Assembly: GCA_026394265.1 (NCBI GenBank)
Contig: JAPKYO010000028.1
Location: forward strand, 1 to 64,000
DNA from: Candidatus Bathyarchaeota archaeon
GTDB taxonomy: Archaea > Thermoproteota > Bathyarchaeia > TCS64
Length of the DNA stretch: 64,000 bases
Direction of reading: 5' to 3'
Shown here: positions 8,080-16,002 of the stretch, piece after piece
Position numbering within the stretch: the stretch's first letter is position 1
How the letters are laid out: every line of letters starts with the position of its first letter
Translations under genes and position numbers: made by a program
Notes under the pieces: model-generated
Databases searched by the model: none
Seen by the model: the letters and a program-made list of their open reading frames with translations, nothing else
Told to the model about the DNA's origin: nothing

Positions 8080-10290
8080 TTAGTCGCCTGAAAGAATAAT
8101 ATCATCGAAGTAGATGTCATTATTCGCATTGCCAATTCCATTATAATTACTTACCCCAGAACAGAAAACCGCTTGACCCCACGATTCTGCCTGACGCTTC
8201 GCCATCAACAATGGTGAAATACCTATCGTCCTAATTGGCGTTGCAGGATTCCACCCATACTCATCAGAACCACTGCTCGTCATATACAAAAGATGATCAA
8301 TATATCCATCCATTGGGAAAGCCACGTGCCATTCGATACGTCCATCGTCCCAATTACTAAGGTTTCTAATGACATTACAAGTCACTTTTATCCAATGTCC
8401 CTTGATGTTGTCGACTGTCCATCTAAGCTCAGAATGCGATTTATATGGTTCAATCCAATCCCATTTTCCTAGTGACCCGCTATATGCCTGTTGCATATCG
8501 CTTAGATAGAGATCGTATGATGCTGGAAGGGGGTGCTCATTCTCGACATCTCCATGATTCATATAAAGATTAAGAACTGGTTGTCCATACGTCGGTCTAC
8601 TAGACCTACCATCACTCCCAAATATCCCAAAGGTTGCTCCATTGTACGACATGTATCCAGGCTCACCTAGACTTGCGTCACCCCAGTATCTCTCATAAAG
8701 TGGACGAACAAGGGCATTAAAGTCGCCAGCAACGAAATTTGAGGGTATGTATATCCATGCTTCAGTCGTCATTACAGTAGTTGTTTCAGGGTTCCAAGTA
8801 TGAAGAACTTCATTTCTACGTCCTGACTCCGTCGAACTGCTTACAGTCAGCTTCATACTATCTAGTCCTGTGTGTGCTTGTTCACTACTTCTTGTCACAG
8901 TAACTAAGTCTGGGTAATATGTAACTGAAGCATAGTCCCAAGTATTTTGTCGTCCTGTTGAAACATCAGAATCATCTTCCATATCTAATATCAAATTGTT
9001 TGAGACTTGGGTGAATGTGGCGGTCACAACCATGTTCCCCGAGACCGTGACTGATCTGGTTGAGCCAGTCCCGGAGCCGTCTCCATTCCAGCCGGAGAAG
9101 GTGTATCCTGTGTTGGGTGACTCTGTGAGAGTGACCACGTCGCCATAGTGATATGTAGCCTGGTTTGGACTCTTAGTCACTAAACCTCCACCGCTTGGAC
9201 TGACAGTGACGGCCAGCGTGTATGTGTTCTGCGCGTATGTGGCAGTCACCGCCATGTTACCTGTGACCGTCACCGAACGAGTCGCACCAGTCCCAGTACC
9301 ATCACCTGACCATCCGGAGAAGGTGGGGTTAACGGTGACTGACAGCGTGTAGGTGTTCTGCGTGTACGTGGCCGTCACCGCCATGTTACCTGTGACCGTC
9401 ACAGTCCTCCTAGTACCAGTACCAGCTCCGGCACCAGACCATGTCGAAAACGTGTAGCCAGCGTTAGGCGACTCCGTCAAAGTCACTACATCTCCGTAGT
9501 GGTATGTGACTTGGTTCGGACTCTTGGCAACTGTGCCGCTTCCGGTTGGGCTGATGGTAACTGATAGTGTGTAGGTCGTCTGAGTGAAACTAGCGGATAC
9601 CGCCATGTTACCGGTTACAGTCACCGTCCTCGTAGTACCAGTACCAGCCCCGGCACCGGACCACGCTGAGAACGTGTATCCTGCGTTGGGTGACTCCGTC
9701 AAAGTCACTACATCGCCGTAGTGGTATGTGGTTTGGTTCGGACTCTTGGCAACAGTACCTCCGCTGGCTGGAGTAACGGTGACGGATAGCGTGTAGGTGT
9801 TCTGCGTGTAAGTGGCTGTTACAGCCATGTTACCAGTAATGGTGACAGTCCTAGTCGTACCCGTGCCAGCGCCATCACCAGACCACGCTGAGAAGGTGTA
9901 TCCTGCGTTGGGTGACTCCGTCAAAGTCACCACGTCCCCGTAGTGGTAAGGCGGTGAAATGCTCGGAGTCACTGTACCCGCGTTCGTGTTCGGGCTAACT
10001 ATTACGGTTAAGGAATATGGGGTCTGGCTGAAGGTCGCGGCCACGGCCTTGTTACCATCGATCGTTATAGTAACCATGTTAGCGATCCCTGTTGCGTCGC
10101 CACTCCATTGCGTTAAACTCCAGCCATTCGTTGGAACGGCCGTCAACGTGACTACGTCGCCGTAGTGGTATGTAGTCTGATTCGGGCTTTTGGCCACCGT
10201 GCCTCCACCGCTTGGACTGACAGTGACGGCCAGCGTGTATGTGTTCTGCGCGTATGTGGCAGTCACCGCCATGTTACCTGTGACCGTCAC
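8080..10290 (-). CDS. Secreted InlB-type B-repeat protein with C-terminal jelly-roll-like domain (C-terminal part of a frameshifted gene)
   Basis: 736 residues. Residues ~1-435 are tandem repeats of about 70-75 residues of the divergent InlB B-repeat/Listeria-Bacteroides type: YTLxVTVxPxGGGTVxKSPN, then YHYGDVVTLTESPNAGYTFS, then GWSGDGxGTGxTRxVTVTGN and MAVTATYTQ. Residues ~440-736 form a separate domain starting ILDMEDDSD, with EAWIYIPSNF, LYERYWGD and a closing NDIYFDDIILSGD, typical of concanavalin-like sugar-binding or lyase folds. There is no signal peptide because the true N-terminus lies in the frame at 10287-11777. One repeat, near residue 318, lacks about 30 internal residues. A role as a giant surface adhesin or sheath protein is inferred. 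Confidence 0.8.
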   Translation of the reverse strand: MTVTGNMAVTATYAQNTYTLAVTVSPSGGGTVAKSPNQTTYHYGDVVTLTAVPTNGWSLTQWSGDATGIANMVTITIDGNKAVAATFSQTPYSLTVIVSPNTNAGTVTPSISPPYHYGDVVTLTESPNAGYTFSAWSGDGAGTGTTRTVTITGNMAVTATYTQNTYTLSVTVTPASGGTVAKSPNQTTYHYGDVVTLTESPNAGYTFSAWSGAGAGTGTTRTVTVTGNMAVSASFTQTTYTLSVTISPTGSGTVAKSPNQVTYHYGDVVTLTESPNAGYTFSTWSGAGAGTGTRRTVTVTGNMAVTATYTQNTYTLSVTVNPTFSGWSGDGTGTGATRSVTVTGNMAVTATYAQNTYTLAVTVSPSGGGLVTKSPNQATYHYGDVVTLTESPNTGYTFSGWNGDGSGTGSTRSVTVSGNMVVTATFTQVSNNLILDMEDDSDVSTGRQNTWDYASVTYYPDLVTVTRSSEQAHTGLDSMKLTVSSSTESGRRNEVLHTWNPETTTVMTTEAWIYIPSNFVAGDFNALVRPLYERYWGDASLGEPGYMSYNGATFGIFGSDGRSSRPTYGQPVLNLYMNHGDVENEHPLPASYDLYLSDMQQAYSGSLGKWDWIEPYKSHSELRWTVDNIKGHWIKVTCNVIRNLSNWDDGRIEWHVAFPMDGYIDHLLYMTSSGSDEYGWNPATPIRTIGISPLLMAKRQAESWGQAVFCSGVSNYNGIGNANNDIYFDDIILSGD
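9185..9325. repeat. 141-bp perfect direct repeat, copy 1 (copy 2 at 10202-10342)
   Basis: The 141 bases at 9185-9325 are identical to 10202-10342, while other B-repeats in this gene differ by many substitutions. Each copy ends at an abnormal joint: copy 1 at the in-frame loss of about 30 codons, copy 2 at the frameshift that splits the gene. Confidence 0.85.
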
Positions 10291-10342
10291 CGAACGAGTC
10301 GCACCAGTCCCAGTACCATCACCTGACCATCCGGAGAAGGTG
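10202..10342. repeat. 141-bp perfect direct repeat, copy 2
   Basis: Identical to 9185-9325. Its distal edge (10342-10343) is exactly where the reading frame of the upstream half is lost, so the duplication, or a repeat-driven assembly error, created the frameshift. Confidence 0.85.
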
Positions 10343-11777
10343 ATACAACGGTCCCAGCTGAGTAAACGCCACCAGGTGGATCAAAGAGGACTGAACCACT
10401 ACCAGAGCCGACATTTGTTGATGTTAGGGTAAACTGTAAAGGCGCAGATTGAACGAAAGTCGCTGTTACAACCATGTCACTCGTTAGAGTCACAGTTGTG
10501 GGGTTGTTAGTATCCGAAATGCCACCACTCCAACCTGAGAAGATCCACCCGGGTCCGGTTATGGCGGTCAGTTGAACAATCGATCCAGTTGGATAACTAG
10601 TATGATCAGGGCTCTTGGAGACCGAACCCTGACCAACAGTTTGGACTACAAGGTTATACGTATCAGGAGGATTTGATGGCTGGCCAGGGGTTGGTCCTGA
10701 GGGGGTATTCTGCACGAATGTGGCAATTACAGTCTTATTTGCGTCTAAAACAAGTAAAACAGAGCTCTCAAACCCCGAAACAGCGCCACTCCAATCGGAG
10801 AATACCCAACCCGTCGGGGTGACGGCAGTTAACTGAACAGTCGATCCCGGCGCGTACGTTTCTTGATCCGGATACTTTACAACAGAGCCCTGACCCGATG
10901 TCACCAACATTACTTTGTAGGCATTCAGGGCGAAACTTGCAAATACGGTTGTGTCGCCACTGACGGTCACTATTAACGAGTTATTTGCATCGACGAAGTC
11001 TCCTGTCCAGCCATTGAACTTTGAGTCGACGCCAGCATCGCCGGTTAGTGTAACCACGGTTCCTGATGGGTATATTCCCCCTGGGGGACTCAACGTCACC
11101 GAGCCACTACCTGTACCAGTCGTTGCTACTGTCAACTTATACGAAGGCGGTGAATCAAGTGTGAAAGTTGCAGTCACCGTCAAATCCGAGTTCATTATAA
11201 CATTGACGATGTTACTTGAACCTGATACGCCTCCAGTCCATCCTGCGAAGGACCACCCCTCCGGGGGTATGGCAATCAATTGTACCGATGACCCCGAGAC
11301 ATAGTTGGATCTATCAGGAGACCTTGATACGCTACCCTCGCCAATCGTGTTCAAGACTAGGTTATAGCGGCGTCTAGTGAAAACAACCTGCACGTTCTTG
11401 ACGTCGGTGGTGTTCAGTGTCTGGGGGTTAGAGTAGCTTGTAATTGCCCCATTTATCACAGTGTGATTATACGCCCATCCATCCAACGGAGTAGCCACAA
11501 CCTGAATAGTAGTTTCATTCACACTCGCGTATTTCCCGGCAGGAGGAGAAGTCACCCCTAAACCCTCAACGGTGATTGTATAATTTACACTCGGAATAGA
11601 AATTGGGACAATTTTAATCGAATCATTTGGATTCGGAGACGTTGATCCAGGATTAAGTGGACCGAGAAGACCAGTACTCGCAAGTGCCAACCCGCTGACT
11701 GCAGTTAACAGAATGAATACACCAACTATTACGAGTTTAGAAGATGTGCCGGATGACTCACTGCGAATGCTGTCCAA
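10287..11777 (-). CDS. N-terminal part of the frameshifted secreted B-repeat protein
   Basis: 496 residues. A basic start is followed by a transmembrane or signal segment at about residues 14-34 (KLVIVGVFILLTAVSGLALA), a Pro/Ser/Asn-rich linker, then five to six B-repeats of the YxLxVxTxGxGSVxxSPD / GWxFxGWSGxxSG / VTATFxx type, more diverged than those downstream. The final residues after GGVYSAGTVV are out of frame. A shift of one base restores TFSGWSGDGTGTG, which continues into the frame at 8080-10290. The whole product would be roughly 1,220 residues. Translation as a split gene, a phase-variable gene or an assembly error are all possible. Confidence 0.8.
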   Translation of the reverse strand: MDSIRSESSGTSSKLVIVGVFILLTAVSGLALASTGLLGPLNPGSTSPNPNDSIKIVPISIPSVNYTITVEGLGVTSPPAGKYASVNETTIQVVATPLDGWAYNHTVINGAITSYSNPQTLNTTDVKNVQVVFTRRRYNLVLNTIGEGSVSRSPDRSNYVSGSSVQLIAIPPEGWSFAGWTGGVSGSSNIVNVIMNSDLTVTATFTLDSPPSYKLTVATTGTGSGSVTLSPPGGIYPSGTVVTLTGDAGVDSKFNGWTGDFVDANNSLIVTVSGDTTVFASFALNAYKVMLVTSGQGSVVKYPDQETYAPGSTVQLTAVTPTGWVFSDWSGAVSGFESSVLLVLDANKTVIATFVQNTPSGPTPGQPSNPPDTYNLVVQTVGQGSVSKSPDHTSYPTGSIVQLTAITGPGWIFSGWSGGISDTNNPTTVTLTSDMVVTATFVQSAPLQFTLTSTNVGSGSGSVLFDPPGGVYSAGTVVSPSPDGQVMVLGLVRLVR

Positions 11778-11877
11778 AGCAAAGCAATACCCAGTTAGTG
11801 TTGATATAATGTTTTATGGAAATGAAAATCAGAGAAATAATATGAATTAATAGTATAATATAGATTAAAATAAAAAT

Positions 11878-12876
11878 ATGGGAAGTACTACTGTTGGAAT
11901 TGTAGGTGGGTCGGGGTATATTGGTTCTTCTTTAACAAATTATTTATCCCAAAAATATTCTATACATGTTATCGATCAAAAAAAACCTCCTTATCAATTA
12001 AATTCTAACTGTTCCTTTGTACCCTGTGATATAACTAACTTCGATAAAGTAACTCAAGCCTTAAGCGATGTTGATTTTGTATTACATTCAGCTATAATCC
12101 AAATTCCATTAATAAATGAACAAAAAAGACTAGCTTATGGTGTAAACTATATTGGTACTCAGAACGTTTGTAAAGTAGTTGATTCTAATCCCCAAATTAA
12201 AGGTATGATTATGACTGGTACGTGGCACACAATAGGTGAGAGGGAGCTTAAAGGAAATATTGATGAAGAATTTGGATTCAGACCAGATAAAGTTGAGAGC
12301 AGAGCCAGGTTGTATGCTCTTTCTAAAATGGCTCAGGAAGCGATGGTTCGATTTTATGATGAAATGTCCGATAAGATATTTGGGGTTATTAGGATGGGCA
12401 CTGTACTGGGAGTTGGTATGCCTGAAAAGACGGCTGCCAACATCTTTATCGAAAGAGGTCTAAAGGGACAATCAATAACGCCCTATCAATCAAGCATGTA
12501 TCGTCCTATGTTATATGTTGACATAGATGATATTCGCAAGGCCTTCGATCTTTACCTAGAAAAGATTTTCAACGGGAAAATTGGGAAATCTGATAACAGT
12601 TTAAGTCACATCGTGAATGTATACTACCCGGAACCAATAACAATTCTGGAGTTAGCCAAAATAACTAAAGTAAAAATTGAACAACTATCGGGTGGAAGAA
12701 TAAGTCCCCCTATAGAGATCGTCCAAGATCCAAATCCCAGTTTGTTTAATGAAAACGACAAATATGAAATGAAAGTTAACTGTGAAAAAGCAAAAACATT
12801 ACTTGGCCTAAAAAAAATTACCTCTCCTGAGAAATCCATTGAAAAACTCATTAAAATTAAAATGAATCTCTCTTAA
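11878..12876 (+). CDS. NAD-dependent nucleotide-sugar epimerase/dehydratase (extended SDR)
   Basis: 332 residues with the N-terminal Rossmann glycine motif GGSGYIGS at residues 10-17 and the catalytic YxxxK as YALSKMAQE near residue 147, preceded by a TGTWH stretch in place of the usual Ser/Thr segment. The length fits UDP-sugar 4-epimerases and dehydratases. The substrate cannot be read from sequence. It is the only plus-strand gene of the island, divergent from the B-repeat gene across about 100 bp of very AT-rich DNA containing TATA-like stretches (AGTATAATATAG near 11,850). It probably supplies a modified nucleotide sugar to the glycosyltransferases. Confidence 0.9.
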   Translation: MGSTTVGIVGGSGYIGSSLTNYLSQKYSIHVIDQKKPPYQLNSNCSFVPCDITNFDKVTQALSDVDFVLHSAIIQIPLINEQKRLAYGVNYIGTQNVCKVVDSNPQIKGMIMTGTWHTIGERELKGNIDEEFGFRPDKVESRARLYALSKMAQEAMVRFYDEMSDKIFGVIRMGTVLGVGMPEKTAANIFIERGLKGQSITPYQSSMYRPMLYVDIDDIRKAFDLYLEKIFNGKIGKSDNSLSHIVNVYYPEPITILELAKITKVKIEQLSGGRISPPIEIVQDPNPSLFNENDKYEMKVNCEKAKTLLGLKKITSPEKSIEKLIKIKMNLS

Positions 12877-12879
12877 TTT

Positions 12880-13018
12880 TCGAATGTTAGAAGATTGTTG
12901 TGCGAGTGTATCTTGATTCCTTTTTCATTCAGGTAACATGAGGATAAGCGATACCGTGTCCACCGTAACTGATCCTCATCTTCCAGATCATCCTAATCAT
13001 ATCGGAGTATCTGGTGTG
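12880..13018 (-). pseudogene. DDE integrase-type transposase relic
   Basis: The minus-strand frame RYSDMIRMIWKMRISYGGHG, followed by IAY, a frameshift, and then LNEKGIKIHSHNNLL, resembles the helix-turn-helix/linker region of IS481- or IS3-like integrase-core transposases (xxYGxxRIAyxL...GIKIHxxNIYRxL). It has a frameshift and a stop, and no start, catalytic DDE region or terminal repeats. It begins at a short hairpin, GTGCGC-TTAGA-GCGCAC (13016-13032), related to the GCGCGCGC runs. The family assignment is tentative. 13033-13136 holds nothing recognisable. Confidence 0.4.
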
Positions 13019-13136
13019 CGCTTAGAGCGCACGTATTGCGGTGCTCTTTATTGAGAATTAGTAAATTTCCGTTGGTAGTTTGTAGTAGTCGTTTTGCTGT
13101 ACGTGGGCTGTGACTGTATAAGAATTATCTTTAAGG

Positions 13137-13214
13137 CTACAAATTCAACTTTCTTTTTACAGCCTCTGGCAAGAGGGAAAAAACACGATCATAAAGCGGA
13201 TGCAGAGCGCGCTC
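13137..13214 (-). pseudogene. C-terminal gene sliver abutting a GCGCGC palindrome
   Basis: Starting exactly at the palindrome GAGCGCGCTC (13205-13214), a minus-strand frame reads HPLYDRVFSLLPEAVKRKLN and ends at TAG 13137-13139. It looks like the last 25 codons of a lost protein of unknown family. It has no start codon. It is listed because it repeats the pattern of coding remnants ending at GC runs. Confidence 0.3.
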
Positions 13215-13251
13215 GTCAATTTTTTCTCATTTCCAGAGACATTTTACTAGG

Positions 13252-14397
13252 TTAGTTTATCTGGTTTAATAAGGATATGAATTCTTGAGACTGTTTTTTA
13301 GAATCAAACAATTTGACAGTATTTTTAGCGTTTTCCCCGAGTTTTCGATTTGTCTCAACATCCCTCAATAGTTCAATCGCTTCTATAATTCTATTTTCAT
13401 TAAGTTCGGTGACGGCAATACCCACTTTGTACTTATTGATAAAATATTCAACAAAGGTTCCTTTTGGGACCAATGCTAAGATAGGTTTTCCAACAGCCAT
13501 ATACTCCAACAATTTACATGGAAAAGCACAACGGATCTCATCAGGATAAACTGAGTTGAAAGCTAGAGGAAGTAGAAGAACATCAGCACTTTTTTGTAAG
13601 TTTATACACTGCTTTTTATCCAAAAAGCCTATACTAACCTTTTTTAACTTACTTTGAAGTTTTTCTGATTGTCCCAAAAGTGAGGGCGTCGCAAAAACAA
13701 CTTTTAAAGAGTCTAAACGCTCGGTCGACTCGAGGAATTTTAAAATTGCATTCTCATTTGCACCATAAGCAGATCCGGTAAACACAATTTTTAAATCATT
13801 AGTTTTTTCACTTTCATTTATTTTATCTAAATCAAAATAGTAGATTTCAGATAGATCTATAGTAGGCGGGAGTAATACCATGTTATTAATTCCTTTACTA
13901 GAGTAATGACTAATATATTTATTATTCATCACAAAAATAACTTTAGCCGAAGACATTATTCTCCACTCAAGTTTATTCCATACTTTGTATAGGTGTGCTT
14001 GTTTCCGAGTTTCGGAAAACAAGTCATGCATATAAATCAACAGTGGCTTGCCAGTTATCTTATGAAGTAAATAACCTGATATTAGATCGCAAAAGTAGGG
14101 ATAAATTACTAAAATATTATCCACTTTTTTCGTCATTAATAATCGTAGGCCAATAATTAGGGATAAAAACGTAAAAATTAACCTATTTAAATTACTTGTT
14201 GAATAGACAGGCAACTTATGTGCATTAACATTAAAAACATAATTTAAATCATACGTGCCTAATTTAAACCAAGTGGAATCACTTACCGTGATAACTTCGT
14301 ATTCAGTTTGAGCTATATATTTGAACATATTATAGTTGACAGTACCTGCTCCTGTAGAACAAGGCGGGAAAAAGTAGCTTATAACCGCTAATTTCAT
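13252..14397 (-). CDS. GT4-family glycosyltransferase (type A, intact copy)
   Basis: 381 residues of GT-B fold. The N-terminal acceptor domain begins MKLAVISYFFPPCSTGAGTV, with the glycine-containing loop of the GT4/GT5 superfamily. The C-terminal donor domain has IVFTGSAYGANENAI, SADVLLLPLAFN and FPCKLLEYMAVGKPILAL, the acidic donor-binding motif. It is probably a membrane-associated sugar transferase in glycan assembly. It is the intact counterpart of the relic at 2674-3607. It lies downstream of the deleted type C copy and the intact type B copy, all on the minus strand. The start is the ATG at 14397. Confidence 0.9.
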   Translation of the reverse strand: MKLAVISYFFPPCSTGAGTVNYNMFKYIAQTEYEVITVSDSTWFKLGTYDLNYVFNVNAHKLPVYSTSNLNRLIFTFLSLIIGLRLLMTKKVDNILVIYPYFCDLISGYLLHKITGKPLLIYMHDLFSETRKQAHLYKVWNKLEWRIMSSAKVIFVMNNKYISHYSSKGINNMVLLPPTIDLSEIYYFDLDKINESEKTNDLKIVFTGSAYGANENAILKFLESTERLDSLKVVFATPSLLGQSEKLQSKLKKVSIGFLDKKQCINLQKSADVLLLPLAFNSVYPDEIRCAFPCKLLEYMAVGKPILALVPKGTFVEYFINKYKVGIAVTELNENRIIEAIELLRDVETNRKLGENAKNTVKLFDSKKQSQEFISLLNQIN

Positions 14398-14416
14398 TTT
14401 AATAATTACTCCTTAT

Positions 14417-14424
14417 GCGCGCGC
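14417..14424. repeat. GCGCGCGC run between type A gene and type C relic
   Basis: An eight-base alternating run lying 20 bp upstream of the type A glycosyltransferase start and 37 bp beyond the stop of the type C deletion chimera. Confidence 0.75.
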
Positions 14425-14461
14425 ACACCATCAAGATTTTCATTTTCAATCACTTTCAAAT

Positions 14462-14749
14462 TTATAAGAGCGATTTCAAATATTTCTCAAAGTCGTTAGC
14501 CACACTCGACCAAACAGACCTTTTCTCGATAATTACCTTTCCTTCTGCGCCCCACTCATTAAGCTCTGTCTGCGCGCGCTGATTATAAACTGTCACTTTC
14601 TTTGACTTTATCCCAATTAGATGGACATTATATCCATGTCTTACTAGCTGTTTCGACATCTGGGTTTGAGAAACGGTATTAAAGAAGTCAAATGTCAAGA
14701 ACGTCACCCACAGAAACTTCTTACCCTGTTCCTCGTTTGGCTTATTCAA
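14462..14749 (-). pseudogene. GT4 glycosyltransferase (type C) with internal in-frame deletion
   Basis: This 95-codon frame fuses the first ~58 residues of a type C glycosyltransferase (KKFLWVTFLTFDFFN ... LVRHGYNVHLIG, matching the N-terminus of 3691-4857) to the last ~34 (ELNEWGAEGKVIIEKRSVWS ... FEKYLKSLL, matching its C-terminus). About 295 internal residues are missing. The joint is encoded by CAGCGCGCGCAG (Gln-Arg-Ala-Gln), i.e. the GCGCGCGC run at 14572-14579 lies precisely at the scar, and the frame stays open. It cannot be an active enzyme. Whether the short product is made is unknown. Confidence 0.85.
14572..14579. repeat. GCGCGCGC run at the deletion joint inside the type C relic
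   Basis: The run sits between codons homologous to the N-terminus and codons homologous to the C-terminus of the intact enzyme at 3691-4857. It is the clearest example of a GC run at a deletion scar. Confidence 0.85.
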
Positions 14750-14784
14750 AGTGTAATTATCTTCTCCCGATCAGCCTCAATGGT

Positions 14785-15933
14785 TTAGAGAATCATTTTT
14801 TCGTATAGCTCAATGTACTTGTTTGCCTGTATGTCCCAATTATGTTCGCGTTTAACATAATCTAGAGCATTTTTCTCAATACTCGCCTTTAAACTACCGT
14901 CGCGATAAAGAAGTTCAATGTTTTCACACAAACTATTGACATCGTATGCAGTTGCTAAAATCCCAGTTATTCGATGCTTCAATATCTCTCTAGAGAAGGG
15001 CAGATCGAAGCAAACTAGGGGCTTTTCGCAGGCCATCGCTTCAAGCATAAACATTGACTGCGATTCCTGTAGACTTGGAAAGACGACAATGTCAGATCGT
15101 TTAATCTCTTCCAGGACTCTTTGGTGGGATACGTATCCTAAGTAAGTGATCCGATCTTTGAGCTCTTCTGAGCTAATCGTTCTCTTGACTACGTTTTCGA
15201 GAGGACCTTTGCCACATATCGTCAGATGCATATCGGGGAAACGCTTGGATAAACGCCTAAAGGCGTCAAGAAGATACGTGACTCCTTTTGAGAGGTATAA
15301 TCTACCCGCAAAGAAAATGTTGAAATCCTTCTCATTTGAAGGAGGGTGAATTCGATTAATTTCATCAAAGTCAACCCCATTATAAATCACCTTGATTTTT
15401 CCCAAGTCAAGTTCTTTGTATACCTTCAAATTCTCGAGCAAGGAGTAGCTGCAACAAGTTACCACATCAGAAGCTTGTATCGCTCTAAAGACAGAATAAT
15501 CGTACAAAGGAAAAGCAAAAAAATTGAAGCCAATATCACGAGAGGTCCAACTCGAAGTTGGTTGGTTGACAAAGGCCTTCTGGGTTATCCTGTGACTCTC
15601 ATGAATGGTCGTAATAATTGGCTGAGGAAACAAATTTCTGAAAAAAGTCAAACCAAAAGTGGAGTATGGACTTACTCCGTGTATCACGGAGTAATCCTTT
15701 AGAAGAGTTGACAATTTTTTAAGATTTAACGCCTGGAACCATACGTTTCTCGGAGGAAAATTCGGGATCGGCAGACTGACTATTTCTACTTTTTCGCCAG
15801 ATAACTCATGTAATTGTTCTTGGGCCCCTGTGAATATTGTAACTTCCACGCCTTTCCGTACTAGACTTTTAGCCAAACCTTTTGAAACTGAGGAGATACC
15901 CCCACCTTCGTGGCTAACTAATGCCACTCTCAT
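14785..15933 (-). CDS. GT4-family glycosyltransferase (type B, intact copy)
   Basis: 382 residues. The N-terminus MRVALVSHEGGGISSVSKGL carries the glycine-rich loop and VIHGVSPYSTFG follows. The C-terminal donor-binding half starts at IFFAGRLYLSKGVTYLLDAF, with GPLENV, YLGYVSHQRVLEEIKRSDIV and PSLQESQSMFMLEAMACEKP, which contains the E-x7-E motif of GT4 retaining enzymes. It most likely transfers a hexose or similar sugar to a lipid-linked intermediate. It is the intact counterpart of the relic at 6853-7883. It is the last gene of the intact A-C-B block, with about 70 bp to the next upstream gene. Confidence 0.92.
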   Translation of the reverse strand: MRVALVSHEGGGISSVSKGLAKSLVRKGVEVTIFTGAQEQLHELSGEKVEIVSLPIPNFPPRNVWFQALNLKKLSTLLKDYSVIHGVSPYSTFGLTFFRNLFPQPIITTIHESHRITQKAFVNQPTSSWTSRDIGFNFFAFPLYDYSVFRAIQASDVVTCCSYSLLENLKVYKELDLGKIKVIYNGVDFDEINRIHPPSNEKDFNIFFAGRLYLSKGVTYLLDAFRRLSKRFPDMHLTICGKGPLENVVKRTISSEELKDRITYLGYVSHQRVLEEIKRSDIVVFPSLQESQSMFMLEAMACEKPLVCFDLPFSREILKHRITGILATAYDVNSLCENIELLYRDGSLKASIEKNALDYVKREHNWDIQANKYIELYEKMIL

Positions 15934-16002
15934 GAATCAATCAACTTAGGATAGGTTTATTATGACTGCTTTTTGCAGGGACATTTGGAATCGTACTTTT
16001 TT

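Noticed and set aside
9959..10432. Plus-strand frames across the B-repeats
   Set aside because: Produced by the repeat periodicity. They have no independent signals.
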